Shown here one piece after another: positions 1-6,621 of a stretch of 6,647 nucleotides of DNA. The stretch comes from an uncultured Bacteroidales bacterium (GTDB taxonomy: Bacteria; Bacteroidota; Bacteroidia; Bacteroidales; Bacteroidaceae), in contig CAMBWV010000058.1 of the NCBI GenBank assembly GCA_945871755.1, positions 1 to 6,647 of the forward strand, in the 5' to 3' direction. The notes beneath the pieces are model-generated. The model saw only the letters and a program-made list of their open reading frames with translations, was not told where the DNA came from and did not search any database. Position numbers and translations under genes: made by a program. Numbering within the stretch: position 1 is the first letter of the stretch; each line of letters starts with the position of its first letter.

Positions 1-48
1 AATATCCGCTCCTGCATGCCCGAGGCAAAGAAGTATTATCGCAAGTAA
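1..48 (+). CDS. 3' end of an upstream gene (partial, unidentified)
   Basis: Frame 1 is open from the window edge and ends at TAA (46-48), giving the 15-residue tail NIRSCMPEAKKYYRK. The stop lies 19 bases before the ComF start on the same strand, which suggests co-transcription. The tail is too short to identify. A final helix of the form I-R-x-x-M-P-E-A would suit the end of a RecX-type helical repeat protein, but that is a guess and I give no symbol. It could also be a chance open frame, although the basic tail and the tight spacing favour a real gene end. Confidence 0.5.
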   Translation, partial: NIRSCMPEAKKYYRK

Positions 49-67
49 TCATCGCCCCCCCTCTCTC

Positions 68-934
68 ATGTGGCAATCGCTCCAGAAAATTCTGCTGCAC
101 CTTTGGCGCATCATCAACCCCGTCCGTTGCATCCAATGCGGTGCGCGACTGAGTGTGCGCGAGGAGGAACTCTGCGCCACGTGCGTGTTCTCCCTGCCGC
201 GGACGCGCATCCACGCCCAGCCCGGCAATGGTGTGGAGCGTTTGTTTTGGGGCAAGATTGACATTGAGCGGGCCAGCGCCTTCATGTACTACATTCCAGG
301 TAGTCCCTCCCACCAGCCGTTCATGCGCCTGAAATACGAGCGCCGCCGACCGCAGGTGGGACATTTCTTTGGGCGTATGATGGCCGAGGACCTGGCCGAT
401 ACGGACTTCTTCTCCACCATCGACCTGATTATTCCCATCCCGCTGTCGGCCCGGCGGCTGCAGCAGCGCGGCTACAATCAGTCCACGCAATTGGCCCTCG
501 GCATTGCGGCCCTCACGGGGATTCCTGTGTGCGAAGAAGCCGTTGAGCGCCACGTGGACAATCCCACGCAGACGCACCTCAACACCTATGAGCGCAGCAA
601 GAATGTCAAGGACATCTTCCGCCTGGTGCGCCCCGAGCTAGTAGCGGGCCGCCACGTTCTCCTCGTCGATGATATTCTAACCACGGGCAGCACCATTCTA
701 TCGTGTGCCCAGACGTTGGCCGAGGCGGGCGGTGTGCGCTTCAGCGTACTGACCATGGGCCTGGCGCGCCATTACCATGTGCCGAAGGCTGTGCGCGACC
801 TCGCCAAGAATACCAGCCTGGAGTGGCAACCGATGGAGGAGCAGATTTGGGAATACGATGCGAGGACGGACAGCCGCGAGCATCCGATGAAGGAGAAGAC
901 GGGGAGCGCGTCTGCTGATGACGACCTTATTTAG
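68..934 (+). CDS. comF: ComF family phosphoribosyltransferase
   Basis: Cytoplasmic 288-residue protein of the ComF family (named for DNA-uptake competence; related proteins are widespread in non-competent bacteria and their reaction is mostly undefined). Visible parts in order: an N-terminal zinc-ribbon-like pair of CxxC motifs (C21/C24 and C36/C39); a conserved middle with IPIPLSARR (122-130) and RGYNQS (134-139); the family block with TQTHLNTYERSKNVKDIF (167-184); and the PRPP-binding loop LLVDDILTTGST (198-209), whose paired acidic residues are typical of type I phosphoribosyltransferases. The family usually ends soon after this fold, near 230-240 residues. Here about 45 polar, acidic residues follow (245-288), an unusual tail with no recognised domain. 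The start is ATG at 68; no Shine-Dalgarno is visible, as is usual in Bacteroidota. It is probably the last gene of an operon that begins to the left, and it converges on the ATPase gene. The family call is secure; the biological role is open. Confidence 0.93.
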   Translation: MWQSLQKILLHLWRIINPVRCIQCGARLSVREEELCATCVFSLPRTRIHAQPGNGVERLFWGKIDIERASAFMYYIPGSPSHQPFMRLKYERRRPQVGHFFGRMMAEDLADTDFFSTIDLIIPIPLSARRLQQRGYNQSTQLALGIAALTGIPVCEEAVERHVDNPTQTHLNTYERSKNVKDIFRLVRPELVAGRHVLLVDDILTTGSTILSCAQTLAEAGGVRFSVLTMGLARHYHVPKAVRDLAKNTSLEWQPMEEQIWEYDARTDSREHPMKEKTGSASADDDLI

Positions 935-952
935 ACGTTTCCTATACCTTAT

Positions 953-1024
953 TATATATATTACTGTCCGCTCAACATAGCAACCTTCATCGCAGCTATT
1001 GTTTAGCGGACAGTAATATATATA
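953..1024. repeat. 24-bp inverted repeat (long hairpin); bidirectional terminator or MITE-like remnant
   Basis: Arms 953-976 and 1001-1024 are reverse complements at 23 of 24 positions (C973 faces T1004). An inner stem of 5 bp (977-981 with 995-999) leaves a 13-base loop (982-994). The core of each arm is TTACTGTCCGCT, and the outer eight bases on each side are (TA)4. It sits between the convergent ends of comF (934) and the ATPase gene (1034), the usual place for a shared terminator, but no T-tract follows on either strand. Alternatively, 961-1016 is a 56-bp element with 16-bp terminal inverted repeats, flanked by TATATATA on both sides as if by a target duplication. The pairing is seen directly; both roles are inferred. 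Confidence 0.85.
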
Positions 1025-1033
1025 TGGTACGTA

Positions 1034-2326
1034 CTATAAATTAGTTTCAAAGGATGACAATAACCATTTCCATGCTGGCATAATCTCTATGGTTCCATAC
1101 TCATCATCCACCTGCCCTGACTCATCATTAGTCAGTACCAGACGTCTGCGGCAAGGAAGAACGCTCGGTAACTTTTTCAATGCGGTAACTTCACGTTGAA
1201 AGGTTTCTGCCGACTGCGCCATGCTGTATGAAACTTGAATGGCAAGCTCATCCTCCGGCACATAGAAGCCAACCTCCACCTTGTCGTTGTAGAAGAATAC
1301 CCGCTCATGGCTGAGGTCATGACCATATCTCCGGAAAAGTGCGAGTGCAACCGTATTCTCCAGCAGCAGGGTCTCGCCACCAAGAAGAAAGAGATTGACC
1401 ACGCCGTTGTCCACGAAATAATACTTGCAGGCGGTCTCCTTCTCTGCAAACGGAGCAGAGACATTCCTCAGTCGCAGAAGCAGCCATGCCTGTTCGCAAA
1501 ACTCTATATACTTGCTGACCGTGGGCATGGTAATCTTTCCGCTCACGGATGACAGCACATGCGATAAACGATTATAGGTAATGGGCTGGCAAATGCTCTC
1601 TGCCAGTTTCTTCAACATCAGTTGCAGCAGGAGAGGATTGGATATCTTGTTTCGGCTACAGATGTCTCCCAAATAGATTTTCTGAAACGTACTGCTGAGG
1701 TAGCTCCGCTTGACAGACAGGTTGACCGATTCGGGCAATCCGCCCCAAGACAGATACTCATTCCATGTCCGTGTCACAGCCGCTCTCGTCTCTGTGCCCA
1801 GCAGTGACATGCTGTCGTATGCAACGTCCTTAACGGCAAGATACTCCTGAAAACTATATGGATAAACCTCTGTAGAAAGATAGCGGCCGCCTAATGTCGT
1901 CATTACCTCTGAAGAAAGCATCTTGGCATTGCTACCGGTAATCCACACTGAATACTTCGTATCTGCTACCCGACGGGCAAATTTCTCCCATCCGTCTATC
2001 ACCTGCACTTCATCCAAAAACATCATCGGGCGCTTTCCATACATCTCAGCATGGACTTCGAGTATCAGATTGAAGTCGGACATCTCGAACAATGCCAGAC
2101 GGTCGTCCTCAAAGTTGAGGTAAAGCATCTCGTCCCAGCCATGTCCGCCTGCAAGCATTTCCTGCATTTTCTGGAACAGCATGAAAGACTTTCCCGCACG
2201 TCTGACACCCATCAAGACATGACAAGGGAAATCAGCCGAAGGCAATTCCCTATGCACCAGTTGGAATCTCTCCACATCCTTTTGATTGGAAACCAACACC
2301 TGTTTCAGTATCTCTTTTGTTATCAT
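1034..2326 (-). CDS. AAA-type ATPase with DUF4143-like C-terminal region
   Basis: Predicted cytoplasmic 430-residue protein of the AAA_14/DUF4143 group, which is common and patchily distributed in Bacteroidota; no general function is established. Motifs: Walker A GVRRAGKS (40-47); Walker B with MMFLDEVQ (101-108, acidic pair D105/E106); a sensor-like ITGSNAKML (129-137); LGGRYL (145-150); WGGLPES (194-200). The C-terminal half carries the usual KYYFVDNGVVNLF (301-313), LLENTVALALFRRYG (321-335) and an EVGFYV...IQVSYSM segment (351-369). Members often read E-[IV]-D-F there; here the third position is G353, so a nuclease-like site may be degenerate. Length is normal for the family and I see no frameshift. 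The ATG at 2326 is preceded by an AT-rich leader with a -7 box at 2367-2374, so the gene is probably transcribed alone. Sampled lines are 43-45% GC against 63-72% in neighbouring genes, which suggests horizontal acquisition. Confidence 0.9.
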   Translation of the reverse strand: MITKEILKQVLVSNQKDVERFQLVHRELPSADFPCHVLMGVRRAGKSFMLFQKMQEMLAGGHGWDEMLYLNFEDDRLALFEMSDFNLILEVHAEMYGKRPMMFLDEVQVIDGWEKFARRVADTKYSVWITGSNAKMLSSEVMTTLGGRYLSTEVYPYSFQEYLAVKDVAYDSMSLLGTETRAAVTRTWNEYLSWGGLPESVNLSVKRSYLSSTFQKIYLGDICSRNKISNPLLLQLMLKKLAESICQPITYNRLSHVLSSVSGKITMPTVSKYIEFCEQAWLLLRLRNVSAPFAEKETACKYYFVDNGVVNLFLLGGETLLLENTVALALFRRYGHDLSHERVFFYNDKVEVGFYVPEDELAIQVSYSMAQSAETFQREVTALKKLPSVLPCRRRLVLTNDESGQVDDEYGTIEIMPAWKWLLSSFETNL

Positions 2327-2366
2327 ATACTCTCGTTTTTCAAATTACCATTTTGAATTTATGGCG

Positions 2367-2374
2367 CAAAGTTA
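2367..2374 (-). promoter_or_regulatory. Bacteroidota-type -7 promoter box for the ATPase gene
   Basis: On the minus strand this reads TAACTTTG, an exact match to the TAnnTTTG -7 consensus of the Bacteroidota primary sigma factor. It lies about 40 bases upstream of the ATPase ATG (2326), a sensible leader length. The expected -33 TTTG is not clear; the nearest candidate is a weak TTTTC-like run near 2397-2401. The surrounding 2327-2410 is AT-rich and has no other gene. Confidence 0.6.
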
Positions 2375-2435
2375 TAAATATGATTTTGAAAAACATGAAA
2401 ACATGATAGAAATCATCAGATGGACGGGGGAATAG

Positions 2436-2557
2436 CTTAGAGATTATAGAGATTAGAGATTAGAGATTAGAGGTTAGAGATTAGAGATTAGAACTATGAT
2501 CTAAATTCTAATTCTAAGCTCTAAGCTCTCTAATCTCTCTAAACTCTAATCTCTAAA
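2436..2557. repeat. Inverted array of TTAGAGA-type heptamers
   Basis: The left arm (2437-2494) carries eight near-identical units on the plus strand: TTAGAGA, one 9-base variant (2444-2452), TTAGAGA twice, TTAGAGG, TTAGAGA twice, TTAGAAC. The right arm (2500-2557) carries eight units of the same motif on the minus strand, more diverged and 6-9 bases long. The arms are separated by only 5 bases (2495-2499), and a hairpin can form with TTAGA (2488-2492) against TCTAA (2500-2504) at its tip. The right arm runs into the end of the symporter gene and provides its stop. The unit length of 7 is not a multiple of 3. It could act as a terminator for the symporter transcript or be a dispersed non-coding repeat; the role is unknown. 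Confidence 0.9.
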
Positions 2558-3988
2558 ACTCGTAGCCCAAAGTCCAAGGAAGGTAAGTGCGCCGCCTACC
2601 ATTAGGAGTTCGTAGCCGAAGTGGTAGTTGAGGTATTGGGGGGCTAGGCAGTCTAGGGCGGCGCAAAGGGCGGGGGTGGCTAGGGTTACGTAGGGGATGG
2701 CGCGGTCGGCGGCGCGGCGGCGCGTCAGCATGCCGAAGGCGTAGAGGCCGAGGAGCGGGGCGTAGGTGTAGGAGGCTAGGCGATAGATGAGGTCGATGAC
2801 GCTGCCGCTGCCCGCATGGTAGAATACTAGGACGCAGGCTAGGAAGGCCGCTACGATGCAGATGTGAACGAGGCTGCGCTGGCGCGACTGCTGGGCCTCG
2901 CTCGTGTCCTTACGCTCCAGTTGCAGGAGGTCCACACAGACACTCGTGGTCAGCGAAGTCAGGGCAGAGTCGGCGCTGGAGAAGGCGGCGGCAATGAGGC
3001 CAATGCTGAAAGGTATCGTCACCCACGTGCCCAGCACGCCCGAGGCGATGACCGTGGGCAGGAGTTCGTCGCCGCGGCTGGGGATGGCCAGCCCCTTGGC
3101 CATACAGACACTGTGGAGCAGGACACCGAGGCCTAGCAGGAGGAGGTTGACGGGCACGAAGCAGAGGCCGTAGGTGCACATATCGCGCTGCGCCTCGCGG
3201 AGGGAGCGGCAGGTGAGATTCTTTTGCATCATGTCCTGGTCGAGGCCCGTCATGACGATAACGATAAATACGCCGCTGAGGAACTGTCGCCAAAAAGCTT
3301 GCGGCGACTGTGCATCCCATTCCCACACCTGGCTGAGCGGCGAGCGGCTAATCGTTTCGACGGCCCCTAGCCAGTTCAAGCCCAACGCGTCGGCTGCTGC
3401 CCATAGCAGGATGGCGGCACTCAGCAGGAGACAGGCCGTCTGGAGCACATCGGTGCGCACGAGGGCGGCGATGCCACTGCGGCGCGTGTAGCACCAGATG
3501 AGCAGGAGGGGAACGAGCACCGTCACTGCGAAGGGAATGCCCAGCGGGCGCGCCACAAATTCGTGGAGCACAAGGCAGGCCAAGTACATACGCGCCGCCG
3601 CTCCCGTGAGTTTGCTGATGACGAAGAAGAGGCTGCCCGTGCGGTGGGCGCGCTGGCCGAAGCGTTGGCCGAGGTAGCCGTAGATGCTGGTCAGTCGCAA
3701 CCGATAATACAGGGGGAGGAGCACGAAGGCCACGGCCGCGTAGCCCAGGACAAAACCCATGCACATCTGCAGATACGTCATGCCCGTCGTGCCCACCCAG
3801 CCGGGAACGGAAACGAGGGAGACGCCCGAGATGCTGGCCCCAATCATACCGAAGGCCACCATTCCCCAATGGGAACTGTGGCCTGCGCGAAAGAAGGTGT
3901 CGTTGTTGTCTGTACTGCCGCTGCGTCGCGATACGAAGAGCAGCAACAGGAAATAGGCGGCCATGGCGGCCAGAACTTGTAGGATCAT
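2546..3988 (-). CDS. Sodium:solute symporter (SSS family)
   Basis: Inner-membrane secondary transporter of 480 residues, strongly hydrophobic throughout with a pattern fitting about 13 membrane helices, as in the SSS (PutP/SGLT) family with the LeuT fold. Conserved landmarks: GASISGVSLVSVPG (50-63) in the first core helix; RTDVLQTACLLL (178-189); TGLDQDMMQKNLTC (247-260), a stretch typical of this family; and AAAFSSADSALTSLTT (333-348), where the serines/threonines normally help bind sodium. The substrate cannot be read from sequence; homologues carry sugars, sialic acid, amino acids or carboxylates. The ATG at 3988 gives a normal N-terminal helix; no ribosome-binding site is visible. It follows the tamL stop (4019) by 30 bases on the same strand, so co-transcription is likely, though no functional link is evident. 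Its last codons and stop (TTT AGA GAT TAG) are made by the adjoining heptamer repeat, so the C-terminal F-R-D is repeat-encoded. Confidence 0.93.
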   Translation of the reverse strand: MILQVLAAMAAYFLLLLFVSRRSGSTDNNDTFFRAGHSSHWGMVAFGMIGASISGVSLVSVPGWVGTTGMTYLQMCMGFVLGYAAVAFVLLPLYYRLRLTSIYGYLGQRFGQRAHRTGSLFFVISKLTGAAARMYLACLVLHEFVARPLGIPFAVTVLVPLLLIWCYTRRSGIAALVRTDVLQTACLLLSAAILLWAAADALGLNWLGAVETISRSPLSQVWEWDAQSPQAFWRQFLSGVFIVIVMTGLDQDMMQKNLTCRSLREAQRDMCTYGLCFVPVNLLLLGLGVLLHSVCMAKGLAIPSRGDELLPTVIASGVLGTWVTIPFSIGLIAAAFSSADSALTSLTTSVCVDLLQLERKDTSEAQQSRQRSLVHICIVAAFLACVLVFYHAGSGSVIDLIYRLASYTYAPLLGLYAFGMLTRRRAADRAIPYVTLATPALCAALDCLAPQYLNYHFGYELLMVGGALTFLGLWATSFRD

Positions 3989-4018
3989 GGGAATGGACAG
4001 GGAGCTTGAAGAAAACCC

Positions 4019-6517
4019 TTAGAAGGGATAGCCAATGGCGAAATGGTAGGCCAGACCCTTGCTGAATTTGGGGATATTGTACCAACCGCTCTTGCCCGTT
4101 TCGTAGGGCGCATGGAGGGCTACACCGACATCGAAACGGAGAACGAGGAAACTCAGGTCGTAGCGGATGCCGAGACCCGTGCCCACGGCAAACTCTCGCA
4201 GATTGTTGAGCGTGAACTTCGAGCCGGGGCGCGCGGGGTCACCGCGGAGGAGCCACACATTGCCCGCATCGAGGAAAACAGCCGCACCGAGGTCGCCAAA
4301 GATGGGGGCTCGCAGTTCGAGGTTCGCCTCGAGCTTGACGTCGCCCGTCTGGTCAATGTAGGCGTATTTGCTGTCGGGCGACTTGTAGCGGCCTGGGCCG
4401 ATGGTACGCACGGTGAAGCCGCGCACACTGTTGGCGCCGCCTACGTAGAACTGGTCGGCATAGGGCGCACGCTGGGAGTTGCCATAGCTATAAATGGCGC
4501 CCGCGAAGAGGCGGCCAGCCAGTTTGAGCGGCGAGCCGCCGAGGCGTATCGTCTCGTGGTATTCGGCCGTAGCCTTGACGTACTGGGCAAAGGGATTGCC
4601 GAAGAGGTTCTTGTCCCGCTTGTGGAAGGATTGGCCGCAGGCGGCGTAGATGGCCGAGGTAATGTTGCCCGCCTCCTTGAGGCAGAACTGCAACCAGACA
4701 GGATTGCGGTGGCGCGGCGAGGAGGCGTAGGTATAGGTGTAGCTGAAGGAGGGCACAAACTGGTCGCGCATGGAGACGTGGAGGGCAGGGTTGGCCTGCA
4801 TGATGGAGTCAAACTGCGCGGTGGTGCTCAGCATCTTGTCGTAGTTGAGGCTCAAGAGGGTGAGTTCGTGGTGCTGGGAGGCGCGGCGCTGCCATTTGTA
4901 GGTGGCACTGATGCCCATGTTGACCATATTGAAGAAGCCCGAGCGGTTTTTCCAGTCGGCATCGAGGGCAAAGGTGGTCGAGGAGGGGAAGCGGAAACGG
5001 CGGCGATGGACACCCGGGAAGATGAAGCGCGGGAAGTCGAAGGCCAACTTCGTGCCAATCTCGTAGGAGTTGAGCAGCCTGCCGCCCTGACTGCCCATAC
5101 CCGTCTGCCATTCGTAGGAGCCGAAGACGTCGAACGAGATGCGCTCGCCACCGCGGAAAGCATTGCGCTTGGCCAGTCCAAACTGAAGGCCTGGGCCTAC
5201 CTGCTGGTTGCTCTTGAAGGCGGCATTCACCTCGAACGAACTGTCGTAGAGTTTGTCCATCGTGGCCGAAACATAGATGTCGAGCGTATCGCAGGTGGCG
5301 GAGGTATCGCGCGGCACGTAGCGCACGTCCATCTGGCTGAACACGCCCAGGACACCGAGTTTCTCGAGCGTTGATTGCTGACGGCTGAGGCGGTAGAGCT
5401 CGCCCTTGCGATGGTTGATGGCACTGCGCCAGACGTAGGGGCGCAGGGGAATCTTCTCGCCACTGAAACTGTAGGTATAGTTGCGGCGGCGGATGGTGTT
5501 GGTCAGCACGTTGGCGTCGGCCTCGGTGGCCTCGCTGTTGTTGCGCACACTGACGTAGGTATGGCCGATATACCAGGGATGGCGCACGCGCTCGTGGACA
5601 CTCTCGTCGGGCTGCACGCGCAACTGCACATAGCCGCGGCGCTGGAGGGTGTCGGCGCGATAGGTGACCACCTCGGGCGAATAGTAGTAGAAGCCGTTCT
5701 CGCGGAAGAGATTGCTGATGCGCGTCTGCTCCTCCGAGAGGTTGAGCACGCTGAAGGCCTCACCGCTCTTGAGCGCGGAGAGGCGGCTGCTGGCACGCAG
5801 CAGGCTGTCCATGAAGGGCGTGAAACCGCGGTATTCAATGCTGTCGAAACGGGAGAGCGGGCCCGTCACGACTTGGTAGCCAATCTTGGCCTTGCGCGGG
5901 TCTTTCTGGGGCAGGAGGGTGTAGTCCACACGGCCGCGGAAGTAGCCGAAATTGTGGAGCGTATTGGTGGCGACGCGGGCGCGGGTTTCGGGCGATACGT
6001 TGCTGATGCACACGGGCGTGGCGGCAAAGGTGCGGAATATCCATTTGCCCATCTTCGTCTTGCTGTCCACAAAACCGTTGTAAAACCAAAGGCCCACGGG
6101 GAAGGGGATGCGGTGGTACGACGAACCGAAGAGGGAGTTGTTGGGCGCATAGGCCAGGACGGCTTCCACCTCGGTCTGTGCGGTCGCGAAGTTCTTCTGT
6201 TCCTCGCGCTCGCTCTCGGCCAGGGCGCGCTGTTCTTCGCGCGTCAAGCTGGCAGCGGGTTTCTTCAGTTCTTCGGTCGTCTCGTCTAGCGTAGCCTTGC
6301 CTTCCAGGGCCTGGTCAATGGCAACGACGGCATTACCAATACTAGTGATAACGCCCGTCGAATCATTCTTAGCCTTCTTCTTTTTCTGCGGTGCGTCGGA
6401 ATAGCTGATGTCGTCAATGCCGACATAGAGCGTTTCCCCTTCGGGCAAGTGCTCCGTCGTGGAACAACTCGCCAGGAGGATGAGCAGAGACCATATATAT
6501 ATAGGTAGGGACTTCAC
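4019..6517 (-). CDS. tamL: TamL-type BamA/TamA family outer-membrane assembly lipoprotein
   Basis: An 832-residue outer-membrane beta-barrel of the Omp85 superfamily. In Bacteroidota the TamA counterpart, TamL, carries a lipoprotein signal and is thought to work with the inner-membrane protein TamB in outer-membrane biogenesis. Visible here: a signal peptide with lipobox LASC (lipidated C18); a lysine-rich then E/Q/A-rich segment (44-118); the family block PNNSLFGSSYHRIPFPVGLW (125-144); POTRA-like regions from about 150 to 415; and a barrel from about 425. The barrel has VRGF (698-701, key R699) in TIGPG context, GAAVFLDAGNVW (744-755), and ends in phenylalanine (AIGYPF), as expected of a beta-signal. 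The start is GTG: an in-frame TAA (6518-6520) lies directly before it and no ATG precedes the signal peptide, so this start is forced. No ribosome-binding site is seen. tamB is not in the window; the downstream partner is the symporter. A general BamA/TamA label would also fit; the lipobox favours TamL. Confidence 0.92.
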   Translation of the reverse strand: MKSLPIYIWSLLILLASCSTTEHLPEGETLYVGIDDISYSDAPQKKKKAKNDSTGVITSIGNAVVAIDQALEGKATLDETTEELKKPAASLTREEQRALAESEREEQKNFATAQTEVEAVLAYAPNNSLFGSSYHRIPFPVGLWFYNGFVDSKTKMGKWIFRTFAATPVCISNVSPETRARVATNTLHNFGYFRGRVDYTLLPQKDPRKAKIGYQVVTGPLSRFDSIEYRGFTPFMDSLLRASSRLSALKSGEAFSVLNLSEEQTRISNLFRENGFYYYSPEVVTYRADTLQRRGYVQLRVQPDESVHERVRHPWYIGHTYVSVRNNSEATEADANVLTNTIRRRNYTYSFSGEKIPLRPYVWRSAINHRKGELYRLSRQQSTLEKLGVLGVFSQMDVRYVPRDTSATCDTLDIYVSATMDKLYDSSFEVNAAFKSNQQVGPGLQFGLAKRNAFRGGERISFDVFGSYEWQTGMGSQGGRLLNSYEIGTKLAFDFPRFIFPGVHRRRFRFPSSTTFALDADWKNRSGFFNMVNMGISATYKWQRRASQHHELTLLSLNYDKMLSTTAQFDSIMQANPALHVSMRDQFVPSFSYTYTYASSPRHRNPVWLQFCLKEAGNITSAIYAACGQSFHKRDKNLFGNPFAQYVKATAEYHETIRLGGSPLKLAGRLFAGAIYSYGNSQRAPYADQFYVGGANSVRGFTVRTIGPGRYKSPDSKYAYIDQTGDVKLEANLELRAPIFGDLGAAVFLDAGNVWLLRGDPARPGSKFTLNNLREFAVGTGLGIRYDLSFLVLRFDVGVALHAPYETGKSGWYNIPKFSKGLAYHFAIGYPF

Positions 6518-6534
6518 TTAGTGGAATTATTCAA

Positions 6535-6558
6535 TTAGGAATTAGGAGTTAGGAATTA
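6535..6558. repeat. Short TTAGGAR heptamer array upstream of tamL
   Basis: Three full head-to-tail units (TTAGGAA, TTAGGAG, TTAGGAA) and the first bases of a fourth. The array ends 18 bases before the tamL GTG, so it would lie in the 5' leader of the tamL transcript. The unit has the same length and TTAG core as the array at 2436-2557 (TTAGAGA), which suggests a related class of repeat. Function unknown. Confidence 0.8.
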
Positions 6559-6562
6559 ACTC

Positions 6563-6577
6563 TGCGCCTTAGGCGCA
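6563..6577. repeat. Small GC-rich palindrome (TGCGCC/GGCGCA)
   Basis: Two 6-bp arms, TGCGCC and GGCGCA, around a TTA spacer form a perfect small hairpin. A competing or enclosing pair, CTCTG (6560-6564) with CAGAG (6583-6587), overlaps it. It lies 46 bases or more upstream of the tamL start. No T-tract follows, so a terminator is not strongly supported; it looks like one element of a repeated intergenic module. Confidence 0.7.
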
Positions 6578-6606
6578 AAGCACAGAGGACACCGACTATC
6601 GAGCTA

Positions 6607-6621
6607 GCAGCCGCAGGCTGC
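6607..6621. repeat. Small GC-rich palindrome (GCAGCC/GGCTGC)
   Basis: Perfect 6-bp arms GCAGCC and GGCTGC surround a GCA spacer, the same 6-3-6 geometry as the palindrome at 6563-6577. A shorter third one, CCC-GAA-GGG (6636-6644), follows near the window edge. No gene is visible in 6518-6647, and no convincing TAnnTTTG promoter box for tamL was found there, so its promoter is probably further upstream. Confidence 0.7.

Noticed and set aside
1034..2326. ATPase as part of a defence or toxin-antitoxin system
   Set aside because: It stands alone, with no partner gene in the 219 bases upstream or the 99 bases downstream, and the family has no settled role, so the sequence does not support a system.
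2436..2557. CRISPR array
   Set aside because: The units are 7 bases with no spacers between them and occur in both orientations, and no cas gene is present.
2864..3982. Plus-strand open frames opposite the symporter (2864-3136 and 3563-3982)
   Set aside because: These are also codon-aligned shadows of a GC-rich gene; the translations are low-complexity and lack recognisable domains.
3348..4085. A 245-codon minus-strand frame overlapping the symporter start and the tamL end
   Set aside because: It is an out-of-phase reading of two well-supported genes; the protein is rich in R, P, H and L, typical of a frame-shifted GC-rich sequence.
4043..6289. Two long plus-strand open frames (443 and 304 codons) opposite tamL, separated by one stop
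   Set aside because: They are codon-aligned with tamL on the opposite strand. Stops in that frame need TTA, CTA or TCA codons in tamL, which this GC-rich gene rarely uses. The predicted proteins are compositionally biased (V, A, G, E, H) and match no family I know, while tamL has clear motifs from end to end.
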